Shown here piece after piece: positions 17,940 through 26,164 of a stretch of 64,000 nucleotides of DNA; position 1 is the stretch's first letter; each line of letters begins with the position of its first letter. The notes under the pieces are model-generated. The model searched no databases. It worked only from the letters and a program-made list of their open reading frames with translations, and was not told the origin of the DNA. The DNA comes from Erythrobacter sp. 3-20A1M (GTDB lineage: Bacteria; Pseudomonadota; Alphaproteobacteria; Sphingomonadales; Sphingomonadaceae). The translations under genes were made by a program, and so were the position numbers. Location: contig NZ_CP045200.1 in NCBI RefSeq assembly GCF_018636735.1, positions 2,262,001 to 2,326,000 of the forward strand. The letters run 5' to 3'.

Positions 17940-18559
17940 TTCTGCATCTCCTCGATGAACTTCTCGTCGATTGCCTTGGACTTCCGGTAGGCCGCGCGGC
18001 CCTGCAGTCGTTCGCGATAGGCGGCGAAACTCTCCCGTTCGGGCAGGGTGCCGAAGGCCAGTCCCCAGTCGATCTGGCTGCCGACATAGACGTCCGCCAT
18101 GGTGAAGCGATCGCCGCACACGAATTTGCGCCCTTTCAACATGGTATCGAGAGCATCTACGGTGCGGTCGTAGGTCCCGAAGCCGGGCATCGCCTGCCGG
18201 TCCTCGGGAACGTCCCAGCCCATCGCCCTGGCCGTGACGGCCTGCTCGACCGGGCCGGCGGCGAAGAACAGATAGCGAAAGTAATCCGCCATCTCGACCG
18301 CCTTAGGGAGAAGTTCTGGTGCGGTCTGTTCGGCCAGATAATGGCAGATGGCTGCCGCTTCTGTCACCACGTGATCGGCTCCGGGAACATGGTGGACGAT
18401 GGTCGGCAGCTTGCCCATGGGGTTCGCATCCAGCAGCGCTTGCGGCTTCGCTTCCCAGTCGACCATCACCGGCTCGTAGTCGGCCCCGGCCTCGTGCAGC
18501 GCCCAGCGCGCGATCTGCGCCCGGCTCATCGGGTGGAAGAAGAAGGTGTAGTCCGCCAT
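17936..18559 (-). CDS. Glutathione S-transferase
   Basis: 207 residues. Thioredoxin-like N-domain YTFFFHPMSRAQIARWALHEAGADYEPV with Ser/Met-Ser at the glutathione site, ANPMGKLPTIV (cis-Pro loop) and TEAAAICHYLAE (Glu/Ala binding the glutathione gamma-Glu). The C-domain has DRFTMADVYVGSQIDW, the N-capping motif. Conjugates electrophiles with glutathione in the cytoplasm; gshA for making glutathione is present at 58.7-60.1 kb. Third gene of the HxlR-linked operon, 2 bases after the previous stop. Confidence 0.9.
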   Translation of the reverse strand: MADYTFFFHPMSRAQIARWALHEAGADYEPVMVDWEAKPQALLDANPMGKLPTIVHHVPGADHVVTEAAAICHYLAEQTAPELLPKAVEMADYFRYLFFAAGPVEQAVTARAMGWDVPEDRQAMPGFGTYDRTVDALDTMLKGRKFVCGDRFTMADVYVGSQIDWGLAFGTLPERESFAAYRERLQGRAAYRKSKAIDEKFIEEMQK

Positions 18560-18561
18560 GA

Positions 18562-19365
18562 TTAATGCTCCTTACGTGGGCCGACCAGCCCGAATGCCGC
18601 GCCCTGCGGGTCGACACATACTGCACTGAATTCGCCGCCGGGGATCTGGCTGGGGCCGTGAACCAGCGTGCCGCCGCCGCTTTGCAGGGCCGCCACAGAG
18701 GCGTCGATATCGCGCACGCCGATCGAATAGACCCAGTTGGACTGCGGCATGGCGGGCGGCTTTTCCATCACGGCCCCGATCATCGTGCCCCCGTGATGCA
18801 GGAACTTGTAGTCGCCCATCTCGCCCATCGGCATCGCCCCTTCCTGCGTCCATCCGAACAGGTCGGTGTAGAACGCGATCGCGCCGTCCTGATCGGTGGT
18901 GGAAAGCTCGTTCCAGCGCACGTGCTCGGCCTGATCGGCGGAGAACACGTCGCTAGTCGCGTCCGGATCGTTCTCGGGCGGGGTCGGGGTCATGACGTAG
19001 ATCGGTGCGCCTTGCGCGTCGGAGACCAGCGCCATCCGCCCGACGCCCGGCATGTCCTGCGCGGGCATCCATGCCTTGCCCCCCGCATCCTCGAACCGCT
19101 TCACCGCGGCATCGACATCGGGGACGTGGACATAGCCATACCAAGCCGGGCGTGCCCCGCCTTGCTCCATCTCATCCGTCAGTTGCAGCACACCGCCCGC
19201 GAAGCCGCCGTCGCTGCGCCTGATCATGCGATAATCCATCTCGCTGTCGCCGCTCGGCTCGGCATCGATGGTCCAGCCAACGACGTTGTCGTAAAACACC
19301 TTCGCCGCATCGGCATCGGTGGTCATCAGTTCGTACCAGATGAAGGTTCCGCGATGGTCCGCCAT
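18562..19365 (-). CDS. Two-domain VOC family protein
   Basis: 267 residues made of two glyoxalase-fold repeats, about 1-125 (FIWYELMTTDADAAKVFYDNVVGWTI) and 140-267 (VRWNELSTTDQDGAIAFYTDLFGWTQ). The repeated W-x-E-L-x-T-x-D-x-x-A-x-x-F-Y pattern shows internal duplication. Similar proteins are annotated as glyoxalase/bleomycin-resistance-like or 27-kDa-antigen (CFP30B) relatives. Ligand unknown. Lies 3 bases after DUF1428 and 2 before GST, so firmly operonic. Confidence 0.88.
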   Translation of the reverse strand: MADHRGTFIWYELMTTDADAAKVFYDNVVGWTIDAEPSGDSEMDYRMIRRSDGGFAGGVLQLTDEMEQGGARPAWYGYVHVPDVDAAVKRFEDAGGKAWMPAQDMPGVGRMALVSDAQGAPIYVMTPTPPENDPDATSDVFSADQAEHVRWNELSTTDQDGAIAFYTDLFGWTQEGAMPMGEMGDYKFLHHGGTMIGAVMEKPPAMPQSNWVYSIGVRDIDASVAALQSGGGTLVHGPSQIPGGEFSAVCVDPQGAAFGLVGPRKEH

Positions 19366-19368
19366 GGC

Positions 19369-19722
19369 TCAGGCTTCCTTCTGCACGATGGTTTCGAACC
19401 CGCCATAGACCATGCGCTTGCCGTCGAAGGGCATGTCGGAGAACGCCTCCATCCGCGGGTCCTCCATCATCTTCGCCTCGCCTGCGTCGGCGGTGGCTTT
19501 GTCGGGCCAGGTGACCCACGAGAAGACGATCTTCTCGCCCGCCTCGGCCTTCACCGCGCGCCGGAAATCGGTGGTCTGGCCGTCCTTCACATCGGCTTCC
19601 CAGCATTCCACCTGCGACAGCGCGCCGTATTCCCGGACCAGCGACCAGAATTTCTCGGCGATCTCGATATAGGCCGCCCTGTTGCCCTCGGGCACGGCGA
19701 GAACGAATCCGTTCACGTACAT
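19369..19722 (-). CDS. DUF1428 family protein
   Basis: 117 residues from MYVNGFVLAVPEGNR, preceded by GGGAGAAACAGG. Ferredoxin-like alpha/beta barrel family with the hallmark QVECWEADVKDGQTTDFRRAVKAE and ending PFDGKRMVYGGFE. Function unknown; the family often neighbours stress or detoxification genes. First gene of the operon, facing the HxlR regulator across about 60 bases. Confidence 0.88.
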   Translation of the reverse strand: MYVNGFVLAVPEGNRAAYIEIAEKFWSLVREYGALSQVECWEADVKDGQTTDFRRAVKAEAGEKIVFSWVTWPDKATADAGEAKMMEDPRMEAFSDMPFDGKRMVYGGFETIVQKEA

Positions 19723-19763
19723 CCTGTTTCTCCCATGGTCTGTCCTTGTTTCTTCTGCGCCCA

Positions 19764-19801
19764 ATAGTTACCTTGGGCAACTATGAAATTACAAAATGTA
19801 A
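19764..19801. promoter_or_regulatory. Two operator-like palindromes overlapping the regulator start
   Basis: Site 1 (19764-19784) has 9-base arms ATAGTTACC and GGCAACTAT around TTG, 8 of 9 positions symmetric, and covers the ATG of the HxlR gene. Site 2 (19789-19801) is the perfect TTACA-AAA-TGTAA just inside the gene. Both carry GTTAC/GTAAC-like half-sites, reasonable for an HxlR-type winged helix. On the operon strand, TTGTAA and TAACTA spaced 18 bases lie within the two sites, so binding would block the operon promoter and probably the regulator gene as well. The promoter assignment is inference. Confidence 0.5.
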
Positions 19802-20478
19802 CTGATACGAGTTCGAGGCTTCACGGTAAATGGTACGACGATGCCTGCGGCACCGCGTTCGGGCTGGAACTGGTGGGCGAGCGCTGGTCGTTGCTCATCA
19901 TGCGCGAACTGATGTTCGGACCGCGGCGCTTCTCCGACATTCGCGCCGGCGTGCCGGGCATTTCCGCCAAGGTTCTGACCGAACGGCTGACTACGCTTGA
20001 GGCGAATGGCGTCCTGACGAGGCGGATCGTAGAGGAGACCGCCACGGTGCAAGTCTACGAGCTAACAAAATGGGGATACGCCGCGGAGCCGGTGATCCAG
20101 GAGCTGGGGCGCTGGGCAGTTGCTTCGCCGCTGCACGATACGACCCTGCCATTGTCCGCCGCATCGTTCATGATGTCGCTGCGCACCATGTTCGATGCCC
20201 GGCTGGCGCTGCTGTTCGAGGCGCGGATCGGTTTTCGGATCGGCGACGAGAAGTTCCTCGCCAATCTGTCGCATGGCGCGCTCTCCATTGCGCGCGACAG
20301 GCTGGACCAGGCGCAGGCGATCTTCTTCGCGCCCGAGGCACCGTCGCTGGCCGCGCTGTTCTATGGCGGGGTCCCGTTCGAGGAGCTGGAGGCGCAAGGG
20401 GCGGTGGAGATTTCCGGACGGCGCGAACTCGCGCTGCGGTTCGCGGAGATTTTTACCCTCCCGGATAAGGTCGGCTAG
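19783..20478 (+). CDS. HxlR-type winged-helix transcriptional regulator with C-terminal extension
   Basis: 231 residues. The first 110 form the HxlR winged helix: CGTAFGLELVGERWSLLIMREL, FSDIRAGVPGISAKVLTERLTTLEANGVLTRR (recognition helix) and YELTKWGYAAEPVIQELGRWA. The remaining 110 residues (SAASFMMSLRTMFDARL... GRRELALRFAEIF) resemble an SCP2-like sterol/ligand-binding domain, a plausible effector pocket. No ribosome site precedes the ATG, which lies inside an operator-like palindrome, so a leaderless or very short-leader message is likely. Divergent from and probably controlling the DUF1428-VOC-GST-VOC-DHFR operon. Confidence 0.84.
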   Translation: MKLQNVTDTSSRLHGKWYDDACGTAFGLELVGERWSLLIMRELMFGPRRFSDIRAGVPGISAKVLTERLTTLEANGVLTRRIVEETATVQVYELTKWGYAAEPVIQELGRWAVASPLHDTTLPLSAASFMMSLRTMFDARLALLFEARIGFRIGDEKFLANLSHGALSIARDRLDQAQAIFFAPEAPSLAALFYGGVPFEELEAQGAVEISGRRELALRFAEIFTLPDKVG

Positions 20479-21323
20479 GACTGGCGGAACGCCCAGCGCA
20501 GCGTGCGACCCATGGCGCGGGTCGCGACGCTGGCGGGCAGGGCGGTCAGACCGGGGCGCTCCAGCCCCAGCATCGACCGGGCGAAGGGGGGCAGCAGCCC
20601 GACCGCCTCCGCCCCCAGCATCGCCTGCAACGCTGGTGGCGCGCCTTCGGGGCGCTGGTTCAGCACCAGATCGGCGACCTCACGCGCAGCGGGCGAGGTA
20701 GCGAGATCGCCGCGCAACTCCCGGAATATCGCTTCCGCCCCGGCCCGATCGACCGGCACCGGATCCGCACCCAGCGCCCGGGCGACGACAGCGAACTGGC
20801 GGTAATATTCGTCCTGCTCGTGGCCCGGCATTCCGGGGCGCACTAGCCGTAGATAGGCGGCGAGGAAGCTCGTCGCTTCCGCCATATGCACCCAGGCCAG
20901 CGTGCGCGGATCGCTGGCGGTGTAAGGCGAGCCGTCGGGCAGAGTGCCGGTGACCTTAGCATGGATGCGGTTGACCCGTTCGATGGCACTCCGTGCGTCG
21001 TCGCGCTGGCCGAAGGTGGTGACGCTGATGAACCGCGCGGTGCGGCGCAGGCGGCCATGCATGTCGGCGCGAAAATTCGAGTGGTCGAGCACGCCCTGCA
21101 AGGCGTGTGGATGAAGCATCTGGAGCAGCAGGCTGCGAATTCCGCCCACCATCATGCCCACGATGTCCGCATGAACCATGCGGATCGGCGAATCGCGCTC
21201 GAACAGGGCATCGTCGCTGGGCGGCACCGGCTGCTGGCCGCCCTCGACATCGTTGAACAGCGCCCGCACGCGCCCGACCAGCTGCTGGCGCAGAAACTCG
21301 CTGGGCAGGGGGCGGCTGGTCAT
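20475..21323 (-). CDS. Oxygenase MpaB family protein (DUF2236)
   Basis: 282 residues. Family landmarks: MVGGIRSLLLQMLHPHALQGVLDHSNF, RLRRTARFISVTTFG and the TLAWVHMAEATSFLAAYLRL segment whose His residues would ligate haem b in characterised relatives such as latex-clearing and MpaB-type oxygenases. Ends with LLPPFARSMLGLERPGLTALP. Reaction here unknown. Its stop shares CTAG with the HxlR gene stop; transcription probably starts in the gap before cobS. Confidence 0.85.
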   Translation of the reverse strand: MTSRPLPSEFLRQQLVGRVRALFNDVEGGQQPVPPSDDALFERDSPIRMVHADIVGMMVGGIRSLLLQMLHPHALQGVLDHSNFRADMHGRLRRTARFISVTTFGQRDDARSAIERVNRIHAKVTGTLPDGSPYTASDPRTLAWVHMAEATSFLAAYLRLVRPGMPGHEQDEYYRQFAVVARALGADPVPVDRAGAEAIFRELRGDLATSPAAREVADLVLNQRPEGAPPALQAMLGAEAVGLLPPFARSMLGLERPGLTALPASVATRAMGRTLRWAFRQS

Positions 21324-21414
21324 TAGGGGAATATAGGCTGCCGCGCCGCGAAGAAAACGTCGCGCCCGCTATCGCTTGCCAGTTGCGGGCGGGAACCTTA
21401 GGTCGCACAACGAA

Positions 21415-22410
21415 ATGAACGACATGACCGACAAGAGCTTCGACCCCAGCGCCAAGACCGCGCTCGCCGCCCCGGATACCGAGGTGAACGTGCGCGAGAC
21501 CTTCGGCATCGATATCGACTGGACCGTCCCCGCCTTCAGCAAGGCCGACGATCGCGTGCCCGATGTCGATGAAAGCTACGTGTTCGATCCCGATACCACG
21601 CTCGCGATCTTGGCCGGCTTCGCGCACAACCGGCGCGTGATGGTGCAGGGCTATCACGGCACCGGCAAGTCGACCCACATCGAACAGGTCGCCGCGCGCC
21701 TCAACTGGCCGTGCGTGCGGATCAATCTGGATGCGCATATCAGCCGCATCGACCTCGTCGGGCGCGACGCGATCGTGCTGCGCGACGGGCTCCAAGTGAC
21801 CGAGTTCCGCGAGGGGCTGCTGCCCTGGGCGCTGCAGCACCCGGTGGCGCTGGTGTTCGACGAATACGACGCGGGTCGCCCGGACGTGATGTTTGTGATC
21901 CAACGCGTGCTGGAACAGCAGGGCAAGCTGACCCTGCTCGACCAGAACCGCGTGATCCGGCCCGATCCCAATTTCCGCCTGTTCGCGACCTCCAACACGG
22001 TCGGCCTGGGCGACACCAGCGGGCTCTATCACGGCACGCAGCAGATCAACCAGGGCCAGATGGACCGCTGGAACATCGTGGTCGGCCTCAATTACCTGCC
22101 CGCCGAAACCGAGCAGGAGATCGTGGCGGCCAAGAACCCCGACACCGATCCCAAGGTGCTGGCGGACATGATCAAGGTCGCCGACCTGACGCGGCAGGGT
22201 TTCATCAATGGCGACATCTCGACCGTGATGAGCCCGCGCACGGTCATCACCTGGGCGCAGAACAATGCGATCTTCCGCGATATCGGCTACGCCTTCCGCG
22301 TCAGCTTCCTGAACCGCTGCGACGAGGCGGAGCGGATGCTGGTGGCCGAATACTACCAGCGGGTGTTCGGCGAGGACTTGCCGGAAAGCGTGGTTTCCTC
22401 CGCCGGATAG
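21415..22410 (+). CDS. cobS: CobS-type AAA+ ATPase (cobaltochelatase ATPase subunit)
   Basis: 331 residues from MNDMTDKSF; ATGs at 21376 and 21424 are alternatives. AAA+ MoxR-like: Walker A in [16 protein letters not shown], Walker B in [14 protein letters not shown], sensor-1 in [17 protein letters not shown], and QMDRWNIVV. In aerobic B12 synthesis CobS acts with CobT and CobN to insert cobalt. The usual partner cobT is not next door: a penicillin-binding protein follows. In this lineage the pair is often retained outside a full B12 pathway, so the assignment to cobalt insertion is family knowledge, not shown here. Confidence 0.9.
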   Translation: MNDMTDKSFDPSAKTALAAPDTEVNVRETFGIDIDWTVPAFSKADDRVPDVDESYVFDPDTTLAILAGFAHNRRVMVQGYHGTGKSTHIEQVAARLNWPCVRINLDAHISRIDLVGRDAIVLRDGLQVTEFREGLLPWALQHPVALVFDEYDAGRPDVMFVIQRVLEQQGKLTLLDQNRVIRPDPNFRLFATSNTVGLGDTSGLYHGTQQINQGQMDRWNIVVGLNYLPAETEQEIVAAKNPDTDPKVLADMIKVADLTRQGFINGDISTVMSPRTVITWAQNNAIFRDIGYAFRVSFLNRCDEAERMLVAEYYQRVFGEDLPESVVSSAG

Positions 22411-22463
22411 GCGCATATGAATTCACGCTCGCGCGGACTGCCTTAAGCTGGCAATACACCCGG

Positions 22464-24725
22464 ATGAATATTCCTTTCCTCGGTCGATCGAAGCGGCGAT
22501 CCGAAGAGGACGAGCCGCGGCGCCACCGGGGATATTACACGCTGCACGAATCGCAGCTGCCCGATTGGGACGATGACGACGACGAGGTTGCCTATCGTTC
22601 GGGCCGGCCCGCCGCCGAACCCGATTACAAGGCGTGGGATGCGCGGCTGGCGGCATTCGACCGCCGGGCCGCCGATGCGCCCGGCCATGCGGGTGCTATC
22701 GAACGCGCTCCGACGAAGTGGTGGCAACCGGCGCATTGGCGGGACCGGCGCAAGCGTTGGTGGGCGGCGCGGATCGTCGCCGGCATGCTGCTGGTGTTCT
22801 TTCTGCTGGTCGCGTGGCTTGCGGTAACTGCGCCGCTGTCCAAATCGCTGGAGCCGGTGGTGCCGCCGCAGATCACCCTGACCGCGACCGACGGCACGCC
22901 GATCGCGCGCAAGGGCGCCGACGTCGCCGCACCGGTCAAGGTCTCCGAATTACCGCCACAGGTGATCGAACCGTTTCTGGCGATCGAGGACCGCCGCTTC
23001 TACGACCATTGGGGCATCGACCCGCGCGGTATCGCCCGCGCCGCGTGGACGGGGCGGGGCGGGGGCTCCACGATCACGCAGCAGCTTGCCAAGTTCACTT
23101 TCCTGACGCCGGAACAGACGCTGACCCGCAAGGCGCGCGAGGCTCTGATAGCATTCTGGCTGGAAGCGTGGCTGAGCAAGGACGAGATCCTCGAACGCTA
23201 TCTCTCCAACGCCTATTTTGGCGACAACACATACGGGTTGCGCGCCGCGAGCCTGCATTATTTCTATCGCCAGCCGGAGAAACTGCGCCCCGAACAGGCG
23301 ATGATGCTGGCGGGGCTGGTGCAGGCGCCCAGCGCCTATGCCCCGACCCGCCATTGGGACCGCGCCCTCGCGCGGATGAAGCAGGTGAAGGGCGCCATGG
23401 TCGATGCGGGCTATCTGACCCAGGCGCAGGCGCGCGCCATGCCGCTGCCCCGGCTCGACGTACGTAACCGGGCCGACGTCCCGACCGGCACCTATTTCGC
23501 CGATTGGGCCCTGCCCGAGGCGCGCGAACGGGCGGGCGGCGGCTATGCGCAGCAGACGATCGAGACGACGCTCGATGCGCGGCTGCAGAATATCGCGCGG
23601 CAGGTGGTCGCGCGCGCGCCGCTCGGGCGCGCACAGGCGGCGCTGGTCGCGATGCGGCCGAATGGCGAGGTCGTCGCGATGATCGGTGGCAAGGATTACG
23701 AGACGACGCCGTTCAACCGCGCCACGCAGGCGCGCCGCCAGCCGGGCTCCACCTTCAAGCTGTTCGTTTATCTCACCGCCCTGAACCAGGGCTGGTCGCC
23801 CGAGGATCGGATCAACAACTCGCAGATCACGCAAGGCGGCTATCGCCCCCAGAACGCGGCGGGCCGCTATTCCGATACCATCGCGTTGCAGGATGCCTTC
23901 GCCCATTCGAGCAATGTCGCCGCGGTGCGTCTGTTCGAAGAAGTGGGAAGCAAGGCGGTCATCGCCACCGCTCGCGATCTGGGCGTCACCTCGCCCATCC
24001 CGGAAGGCGATCCCAGCGTCGCCCTTGGCACCGCGACGATGAGCGTGCTCGAACTCACCGGTGCCTACGCCGCGATCGCAGGCAATGCCTATCCGGTCGA
24101 GGCGACGCCGTTCGCGCGGCAGGAACAGGGCCTGATCGAGAAGCTGTGGAATGGGCCGGACAGCTTCTCCCGCCGCACGCACGAGGGGATGAAGGCGATG
24201 CTGCGACGGGCGGTCAACCAGGGCACCGGGCGCGCGGCGATGTTGCCGATCGCCAACTACGGCAAGACCGGCACGACGCAGGACCACCGCGACGCGCTCT
24301 TCGTGGGCTTCGCGGGCGATCTGGTCGTCGGCGTATGGATCGGAAACGACGACAATTCGCCGCTCGACCGCAAGATCAGCGGCGGCGGGCTGCCCGCGCA
24401 GATCTGGCGCGATTTCATGCGGCAGGCGTTGACGATCGACGCACGGCCGTCTCCCGCGCCCAGCAAGAACCCGCAAGGCGCGGTGGAACCCCTCGACGAG
24501 CCCGATCCTGCCGAGGACGGGAACTCCAGTCTGGATGTCGACGAAGATGGCGTGACCATCCGCACCGGGCCGGACGGCATGCCGGTCGACATCCGGATCG
24601 ACCGGTCCGGCGAGGTGCAGGTCCGCTCCGACGCGATCGACGAGGCGCGGCGACAGGCGGAGCGGGCGGGTGAGGAGGCGGCGCGCCAGCTCGAACAGGC
24701 GCAACGCGAGAGCGGGGCGCGTTAG
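22464..24725 (+). CDS. Bifunctional penicillin-binding protein (class A, glycosyltransferase plus transpeptidase)
   Basis: 753 residues. Charged cytoplasmic tail of about 105 residues, one membrane helix (VAGMLLVFFLLVAWLAV), then a GT51 domain with EDRRFYDHWGIDPRG and GGSTITQQLAKF, and a transpeptidase domain with SxxK as GSTFK, SSN and KTGTT. A Gln/Glu/Arg-rich C-terminal tail ends the protein. It polymerises and cross-links peptidoglycan in the periplasm. Starts 53 bases after cobS; the open frame extends upstream through cobS but only as an antiphase shadow. Stop overlaps the next convergent gene in TTAG. Confidence 0.94.
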   Translation: MNIPFLGRSKRRSEEDEPRRHRGYYTLHESQLPDWDDDDDEVAYRSGRPAAEPDYKAWDARLAAFDRRAADAPGHAGAIERAPTKWWQPAHWRDRRKRWWAARIVAGMLLVFFLLVAWLAVTAPLSKSLEPVVPPQITLTATDGTPIARKGADVAAPVKVSELPPQVIEPFLAIEDRRFYDHWGIDPRGIARAAWTGRGGGSTITQQLAKFTFLTPEQTLTRKAREALIAFWLEAWLSKDEILERYLSNAYFGDNTYGLRAASLHYFYRQPEKLRPEQAMMLAGLVQAPSAYAPTRHWDRALARMKQVKGAMVDAGYLTQAQARAMPLPRLDVRNRADVPTGTYFADWALPEARERAGGGYAQQTIETTLDARLQNIARQVVARAPLGRAQAALVAMRPNGEVVAMIGGKDYETTPFNRATQARRQPGSTFKLFVYLTALNQGWSPEDRINNSQITQGGYRPQNAAGRYSDTIALQDAFAHSSNVAAVRLFEEVGSKAVIATARDLGVTSPIPEGDPSVALGTATMSVLELTGAYAAIAGNAYPVEATPFARQEQGLIEKLWNGPDSFSRRTHEGMKAMLRRAVNQGTGRAAMLPIANYGKTGTTQDHRDALFVGFAGDLVVGVWIGNDDNSPLDRKISGGGLPAQIWRDFMRQALTIDARPSPAPSKNPQGAVEPLDEPDPAEDGNSSLDVDEDGVTIRTGPDGMPVDIRIDRSGEVQVRSDAIDEARRQAERAGEEAARQLEQAQRESGAR

Positions 24726-25132
24726 CCGCGGTCGGCCACGAGGACGTTCATCACGGCGGTGGCGCGTGGCCGGGAACGGTCATCCTGCCAGCACTCGACC
24801 GCGACATTGGCGTTGCGACGCCCGAGCTTGGTGATGCGCGCCTGCGCGAACAGCGGGTCCATCTTCGCGGCGGCCAAAAACTGTACCGTGATATTGATCG
24901 GCTTCAGCTTCAGGCCCGGCCCGCGCTCGCTCAGCGCGCTGCGCAGCGCGGCGTAGCCGGCGGTTTCCATCAGCCCGCTGATCGCCCCGCCGTGAAAATG
25001 GCCGGGCCGTCCCTCGATCGCCTGTTCGGGATCGACGACCAGAATGGGCGTGGTATCCGCTTCCGCGTCATGTTCGTGGATACGGATGCCGAGCGAGCGG
25101 GCGTATGCGGTGAGGAGGTCGCTGTCAGGCAC
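24722..25132 (-). CDS. PaaI-type hotdog thioesterase
   Basis: 136 residues from a GTG that lies inside the end of the preceding gene (8-base overlap). Single hotdog domain with GRPGHFHGGAISGLMETAGYAAL, the helix motif with the catalytic acid of PaaI/4HBT enzymes, then INITVQFLAAAKMDPLFAQARI. Hydrolyses acyl or aryl-CoA thioesters; substrate unknown. Tandem with a second hotdog gene, perhaps forming heteromers, which is inference. Confidence 0.83.
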   Translation of the reverse strand: MPDSDLLTAYARSLGIRIHEHDAEADTTPILVVDPEQAIEGRPGHFHGGAISGLMETAGYAALRSALSERGPGLKLKPINITVQFLAAAKMDPLFAQARITKLGRRNANVAVECWQDDRSRPRATAVMNVLVADRG

Positions 25133-25589
25133 TCAGCCGCGCCCCCAGATTGCTCGGTCCGTTGATGGTCATGAAAACCGCGGCGACATGCGCCACCGGG
25201 TCTGACGGGTCCCCCTCGTGCGCGATCCCGCGCACGAAAGCGGCGGAGCGGGTGGCGGCGTAGCATTCCGCCCGCCCGATCACCTTGCCGCGCGGGCGTG
25301 CCGGGCGCTGGTAATCGACGCGCAGGTCCAGCGTGGCGACCGGCTGGAACACGCCGTGACGGGTCCAGATCGCCATGCCCCCTGCCATGTCCATCATCGA
25401 GATGATCGGCCCGCTGGCCAGTACTTCCGCCTCGCTCTCGCCGACCAGATCCTCACGCCAGGGCAGTTCGAGTTCGATCCAGTCGGTTCCGTGGCCGACA
25501 TAGCGCATGCCGAGCCATCCAACATGCCCGCTCCTCAGCAGGAACGGCCCGGCGGTATCGGGATCGAATGGGGGCAGCGTCTCGCTCAT
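25125..25589 (-). CDS. Hotdog-fold thioesterase (PaaI/DUF4442-like)
   Basis: 154 residues from MSETLPPFDPDTAGPF. Core region LASGPIISMMDMAGGMAIWTRHG carries the acidic residue on the hotdog helix; then VATLDLRVDYQRPARPRGKVIGRAECY and HVAAVFMTINGPS. Similar to but diverged from the following gene, which starts inside its last codons. Both lie downstream of ruvX with an 80-base gap. Confidence 0.82.
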   Translation of the reverse strand: MSETLPPFDPDTAGPFLLRSGHVGWLGMRYVGHGTDWIELELPWREDLVGESEAEVLASGPIISMMDMAGGMAIWTRHGVFQPVATLDLRVDYQRPARPRGKVIGRAECYAATRSAAFVRGIAHEGDPSDPVAHVAAVFMTINGPSNLGARLSA

Positions 25590-25669
25590 TCCGGCCCCCG
25601 TGCCTGCAAACCGGGGGAAGAGGCAAGAGGGTTGTTGGGGTGCGCGGTAACCTTCGCCACCCGTGGATG

Positions 25670-26164
25670 TCAGTCGAAGCCGGGCCCGGACAGGGCATCG
25701 ATGGCCCCTTGCAGGAACACCGCGGCCGCGTGGCTGTCGATCCGTTCGGCACGTTTTGCGCGGCTGGTTCCCTGGCCGATCATCGCCATGTCCGCGCTCT
25801 GCGTCGACCAGCGTTCGTCCCACAGCAGCACCGGCAGCTCCAGCGCTTCGGACAGGTTGCGGGCATAGGCCCGGCTCGCCTGGGCGCGCGGGCCCTCGCT
25901 GCCGTCCATGTTGCGGGGCAGGCCGATAACGATGCCGGTCACGCCCCGATCGCCGACGATCTTCTCCAGCGCCAGCCGGTCGCGGCTGAACTTGCCGCGC
26001 GGCAGCGTCTTGCCCGCAGTGGCGAAGCGCCAGCCCGCATCGCAGGTCGCGAGACCGATCGTCTTGGTGCCGAGGTCGAGCGCCAGCAGCACCCCGCCAT
26101 CGGGCAGGGCGTCGGCGAATTGCAGCGCGCTGTCGGTAATCAGGCGGGTCGGTTGTTCGCCCAT
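25670..26164 (-). CDS. ruvX: Holliday junction resolvase-like protein RuvX/YqgF
   Basis: 164 residues. RNase-H-like fold: first strand LLALDLGTKTIGLATCDAGW with catalytic Asp, then GIVIGLPRNMDGSEGPRAQ, LLWDERWSTQSAD and the final DSHAAAVFLQGAID with the last Asp. Acts in rRNA processing (5' end of 16S) in characterised cases and was first proposed as a resolvase. The ATG overlaps the end of the DUF3089 gene by 25 bases; a shorter start would leave only the core. Confidence 0.9.
   Translation of the reverse strand: MGEQPTRLITDSALQFADALPDGGVLLALDLGTKTIGLATCDAGWRFATAGKTLPRGKFSRDRLALEKIVGDRGVTGIVIGLPRNMDGSEGPRAQASRAYARNLSEALELPVLLWDERWSTQSADMAMIGQGTSRAKRAERIDSHAAAVFLQGAIDALSGPGFD

Noticed and set aside
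21711-24725. 1004-codon frame that would fuse cobS-region sequence to the penicillin-binding protein
   Set aside because: The N-terminal part is an out-of-frame reading of cobS rich in Arg/Pro; the real protein starts at 22464.
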